In this document: positions 61,079 to 64,000 of the stretch, piece after piece
Layout: each line of letters opens with the position of its first letter
Numbering within the stretch: position 1 is the first letter of the stretch
Program-made: the position numbers and the translations under genes
Origin: Ipomoea triloba
Taxonomy: Eukaryota; Streptophyta; Magnoliopsida; Solanales; Convolvulaceae
Length of the DNA: 64,000 nucleotides
NCBI RefSeq assembly: GCF_003576645.1
Contig: NC_044916.1
Location: 31,464,091-31,528,090 of the forward strand
Reading direction: 5' to 3'
Notes under the pieces: generated by a model
What the model was told of the DNA's origin: nothing
The model's database searches: none
The model's input: only the letters and a program-made list of their open reading frames with translations

Positions 61079-61789
61079 TGAAAAATACCCTGCACCCCTA
61101 CCTCTGATCTCTTAATTATTCACAAAATTGTAACTTTTTGATGTGACAAATTGTATTAGTTTTTTTTTTCCCCTAAATCTTATCCTATTAAAACATGTTA
61201 CATCAGGTTGGGTGACAAATTTGTGAGTGATAGATAGGAGCATCTAACATTGTTCAAATGGAATTTAATTTTAAATGTATTATAAATTTTCATGTGTTTA
61301 GTTAAGATTGTGGGATGTAATACTTTTTTTAAACAAATTGTGGCAGATAATTCTTTATCACTAGTGATAAGCTAAGGCATAAAGTGGCTTATATTTGTGC
61401 TTCGTATATTCTTATTTTAGCTTAAATTTTAGGTTAATGACGGTGGAGCAATGCTTAATTGATTAGTTCTTTTATTGAATGAATGAAAGATTAAGTAACA
61501 GTATAAACGAGCATGAAAAGAGGCTAATTTTAGGAGAAAACAAGACAACAAGATGCAAGGCGGGGAGCCGGGGATGAGAGCACGCAGGAAACGAAGGATC
61601 AAAGCTTGAGCTCAAAGGCAACCTTGAGGCCTCACACTGGCACTCACATGAGTGCCAACATGAATCCAATGATCAGATTTGATCATGGTGGTCACGGTGA
61701 GTTCCACTGTGATGACCACACGTACGGTGAGTCCTGTTAGCAGTTAAGTTGGCGCTAGAGGTGTTAGCAAACAGAGCTTTCGACAAATT

Positions 61790-62235
61790 ATTTGTGTTCG
61801 TGTTCGGTAAGGATTTGTTTATGTTCGTTTATTAAGGTAAACGAACATTAACAAATAAAATTTAGAGCTCGGTTAAACAAACAAAGTCTGAACAGTGGTA
61901 AGCTTGTTTGCTAAGAGACCGTGAACAAGCTCGCTCGTTTGTGTTCGTTTAGTAATGTTCGCGAACAAACTCAGCTCGCTTATGTTCATTTAGTAATGTT
62001 CGCGAACAAGCTCGTTAAGTGTTCATTTAATAATGTCCGCAAACATGTTCACAAACGTATATAGTTGTGTTGTTTTTTTTTGTTATTGTTCGTGAACCTT
62101 AGATTATGTGTTGTTCACGAACGAATTGTGTTCATAAACATGTGCAGGTGTTTGGTAATTAAGTGTTCACGAACCTATTCATAAACGTACACAAACATGT
62201 TCGTGAACGTGTTCGTTAACGTTAACAAACACATT
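61790..62235. repeat. 'GTTCGCGAACAAGCTCG' repeat block
   Basis: Many copies of TGTTCGTTTA, AATGTTCGCGAACAA, GTGTTCACGAAC and variants on both strands, with the self-complementary core GTTCGCGAAC. Such dense short palindromic words are typical of subterminal regions of hAT- or CACTA-type DNA transposons in dicots. I cannot define the element's ends. Confidence 0.6.
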
Positions 62236-62244
62236 CGGTTAACG

Positions 62245-62358
62245 TATTTAGTAGGTTGAGAAGGTAGTTATGAACAGATACTATTGACTTTTTGTGCTTT
62301 AGGTTGAAAAACTAGTTATGAAAAGAGTCAATAATATTCAAAAAAAAAAAAAAAAACA
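62245..62358 (+). mobile_element. SINE family 1 tail fragment
   Basis: Reads AGTAGGTTGAGAAGGTAGTT, ATGAACAGATACTATTGAC, then a second body copy (TTTTGTGCTTTAGGTTGAAA) ending in an A run of about 18. The head is missing. Confidence 0.55.
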
Positions 62359-62782
62359 CACACACACACTAATTCTTCATCTAAACACAATCTAGATAGT
62401 AAAAGGACTTTTTATTCACAAATACTATATTTTTTATTCTTATATGAAAGTTGAGATGTCAACGACTTCAAAATCTAGTAGACAATTTAATTGTACCAAA
62501 AAATATATATAAACATTGCTATATTTTCAAGCATGCTTTAAAATATTGAAATATGAACTATTAAATACAGTAACTCTACCAAGTACCTTTCTCACGCCTC
62601 CCCCCTCCAATAATTTAAAAAAAAAATATTTACCAACTACCTTTTGATTTGATAACTTAGCTTATGTTAACCATATACTACTAATGGGTTAAAATGTTTC
62701 AAAAAATAAAAATAAAAATAAAAAAATCAAACAAACAAACAAAAAACCACTCTAATAAGCATCAACCACAAATATGGAGTAG

Positions 62783-62888
<106 letters not shown>

Positions 62889-63009
62889 ATGGGAGAAAAG
62901 GGGCAACCCCAGGACATTTAATAATGGGTAATTATTAGGTATACACAAAATAATTAATATTTTTTCACTGTGCATTTCAAGTGCAATTACACCTAATATA
63001 AATTAGTTT

Positions 63010-63140
63010 GATTGTTGACTTGATAATTATAAAGTTATATAATAAGTTTCACTCTTAGGGGAATAACTTATTGACCTTTGTTTGAGTCAATTAGCTATAG
63101 ACAATCTAGGATAATTTATCTCATTGTGATTCTTTGCCCA
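63010..63140 (+). mobile_element. tRNA-derived SINE, family 2 (diverged)
   Basis: GATAATTATAAAGTTATATA, GACAATCTAGGATAATTTATC and TGTGATTCTTTGCCCAT follow the order of phrases in the copies at 21054 and 36385, with many substitutions. Confidence 0.45.
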
Positions 63141-63392
63141 TTAGAGTCATAAGTTATTTATTCAGTATGCACCTAATGACTGCAAGTTTCTATTATCATC
63201 TTAAAAAAACAATTAAATGTATATGAATAAGTATATATATGTTCTCTATCTTCTAGAAAAAATGAAAATAAAAAATAGTTAGTAAATTAAACGCACATGT
63301 ACAAATGTACAATCATATTCTTATATGAAAGTTGAAATATCAATTAAGGACGATTTAATCATACCAAAAATATATATATAAATATTGTTATC

Positions 63393-64000
63393 TGTTGGGA
63401 AGCAATTCTCGAAATACCCAAGAAAATGGACAAAAATAGAAAATCCACTAACACCAAGAATTACAAGAAATTCCACGAAATTTCAGGGATTTAAACCTAC
63501 AACAAAGGTTAGATAAACCTGGAATACAAAGGACGTGAAGAACAGATTTTAGGGGTGGTTGTAAGTACGAGTCGAGTTGCCTCTGTCCTTAAAACCTTAT
63601 TTACCGCCTCCCGAGGTGCTGGAGCGTTGCGGTCTAGGTTTCCCAGGATAAAACGTACTACGATCCGCCGTTTGAGCACACAAACTTGGATCCGGCGAAC
63701 GAGAACGTGGGATGAACACAGGTGGCTAGAACGAAGGAGGAGCAGAGTTTCGAGGTTCAAAACTGATTTCTTACTCGTGTAAATCTCCTGCTCAACCTGG
63801 AAATATATAGTAGAGGATGTGATAAACAACATTGATAATGGCATTCATTCCTCACATGTAACCTCCATCCACTAAGCGCATGGAATTTCTAGACAGCGTG
63901 AATGCCGTACCAATCCAGAGACCTTGGCTTCGGTTGTGATGGAGGTGGGAATGCTTGCTTGATTAATAAAAAGTTACTTCCCACTAACAGTCCATTAATA
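63393..64000 (+). mobile_element. probable Copia-type LTR, cut by the window end
   Basis: Starts TGTTGGGAAGCAATTCTCGA, a typical Copia LTR opening, and is followed by a GC-richer stretch (63550-63770) unlike its surroundings. The 3' end, CA terminus and target duplication are not resolved within the window. Confidence 0.4.

Noticed and set aside
63509..63844. Overlapping open frames on both strands at the right edge
   Set aside because: They lie in a GC-richer part of a probable LTR; Arg-rich content on one strand mirrors the other, with no domain.

Overview
This is a 64 kb piece of an AT-rich plant nuclear chromosome. Genes have many introns bounded by GT and AG. The intergenic DNA holds LINEs, tRNA-derived SINEs, Tourist- and Stowaway-type MITEs, foldback elements and solo LTRs. 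The short word TACTCCGTA recurs throughout. The SABATH and CHS protein sequences look asterid. My best guess is a member of the Solanales, probably Convolvulaceae (Ipomoea-like); this is inference from sequence style, not a database match.

The left half (about 1.7-30.3 kb) carries genes on the minus strand. They are: a small three-exon coiled-coil gene I do not recognise (1.7-2.5 kb), an HDA19-type class I histone deacetylase with seven coding exons (6.0-9.4 kb), a single-exon HERK2-like CrRLK1L receptor kinase (12.7-15.0 kb), a RING-H2 E3 ligase with seven coding exons (16.6-20.9 kb), and a plastid dihydroxy-acid dehydratase with 14 exons (24.0-30.3 kb). I rebuilt the exon structures by hand. 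Every joined reading frame closes without a phase error.

The right half is on the plus strand and is specialised-metabolism territory. An intact two-exon chalcone synthase (35.8-37.6 kb, 389 aa) has an ACGT/MYB/TATA promoter. Three tandem SABATH carboxyl methyltransferase genes follow at 46.6, 54.6 and 59.6 kb. Only the third has an open frame. The first has a 471-bp solo LTR in exon 3 with a 5-bp target duplication. The second has a 5-bp frameshift insertion in exon 1. A broken chalcone synthase copy lies between SABATH 1 and 2, and is itself split by a small TIR element with a 9-bp target duplication.

The most interesting repeat signal is a set of small elements with long GC-rich, GGTCCAC-containing termini around a core of short tandem repeats. 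The core motif differs from copy to copy (positions about 254, 31429, 45101, 48800 and 53496). A Tourist-like MITE has also inserted, inverted, into another copy of itself (51.8-52.4 kb). No prokaryote-like defence system, CRISPR array, rRNA gene or true tRNA gene was seen.
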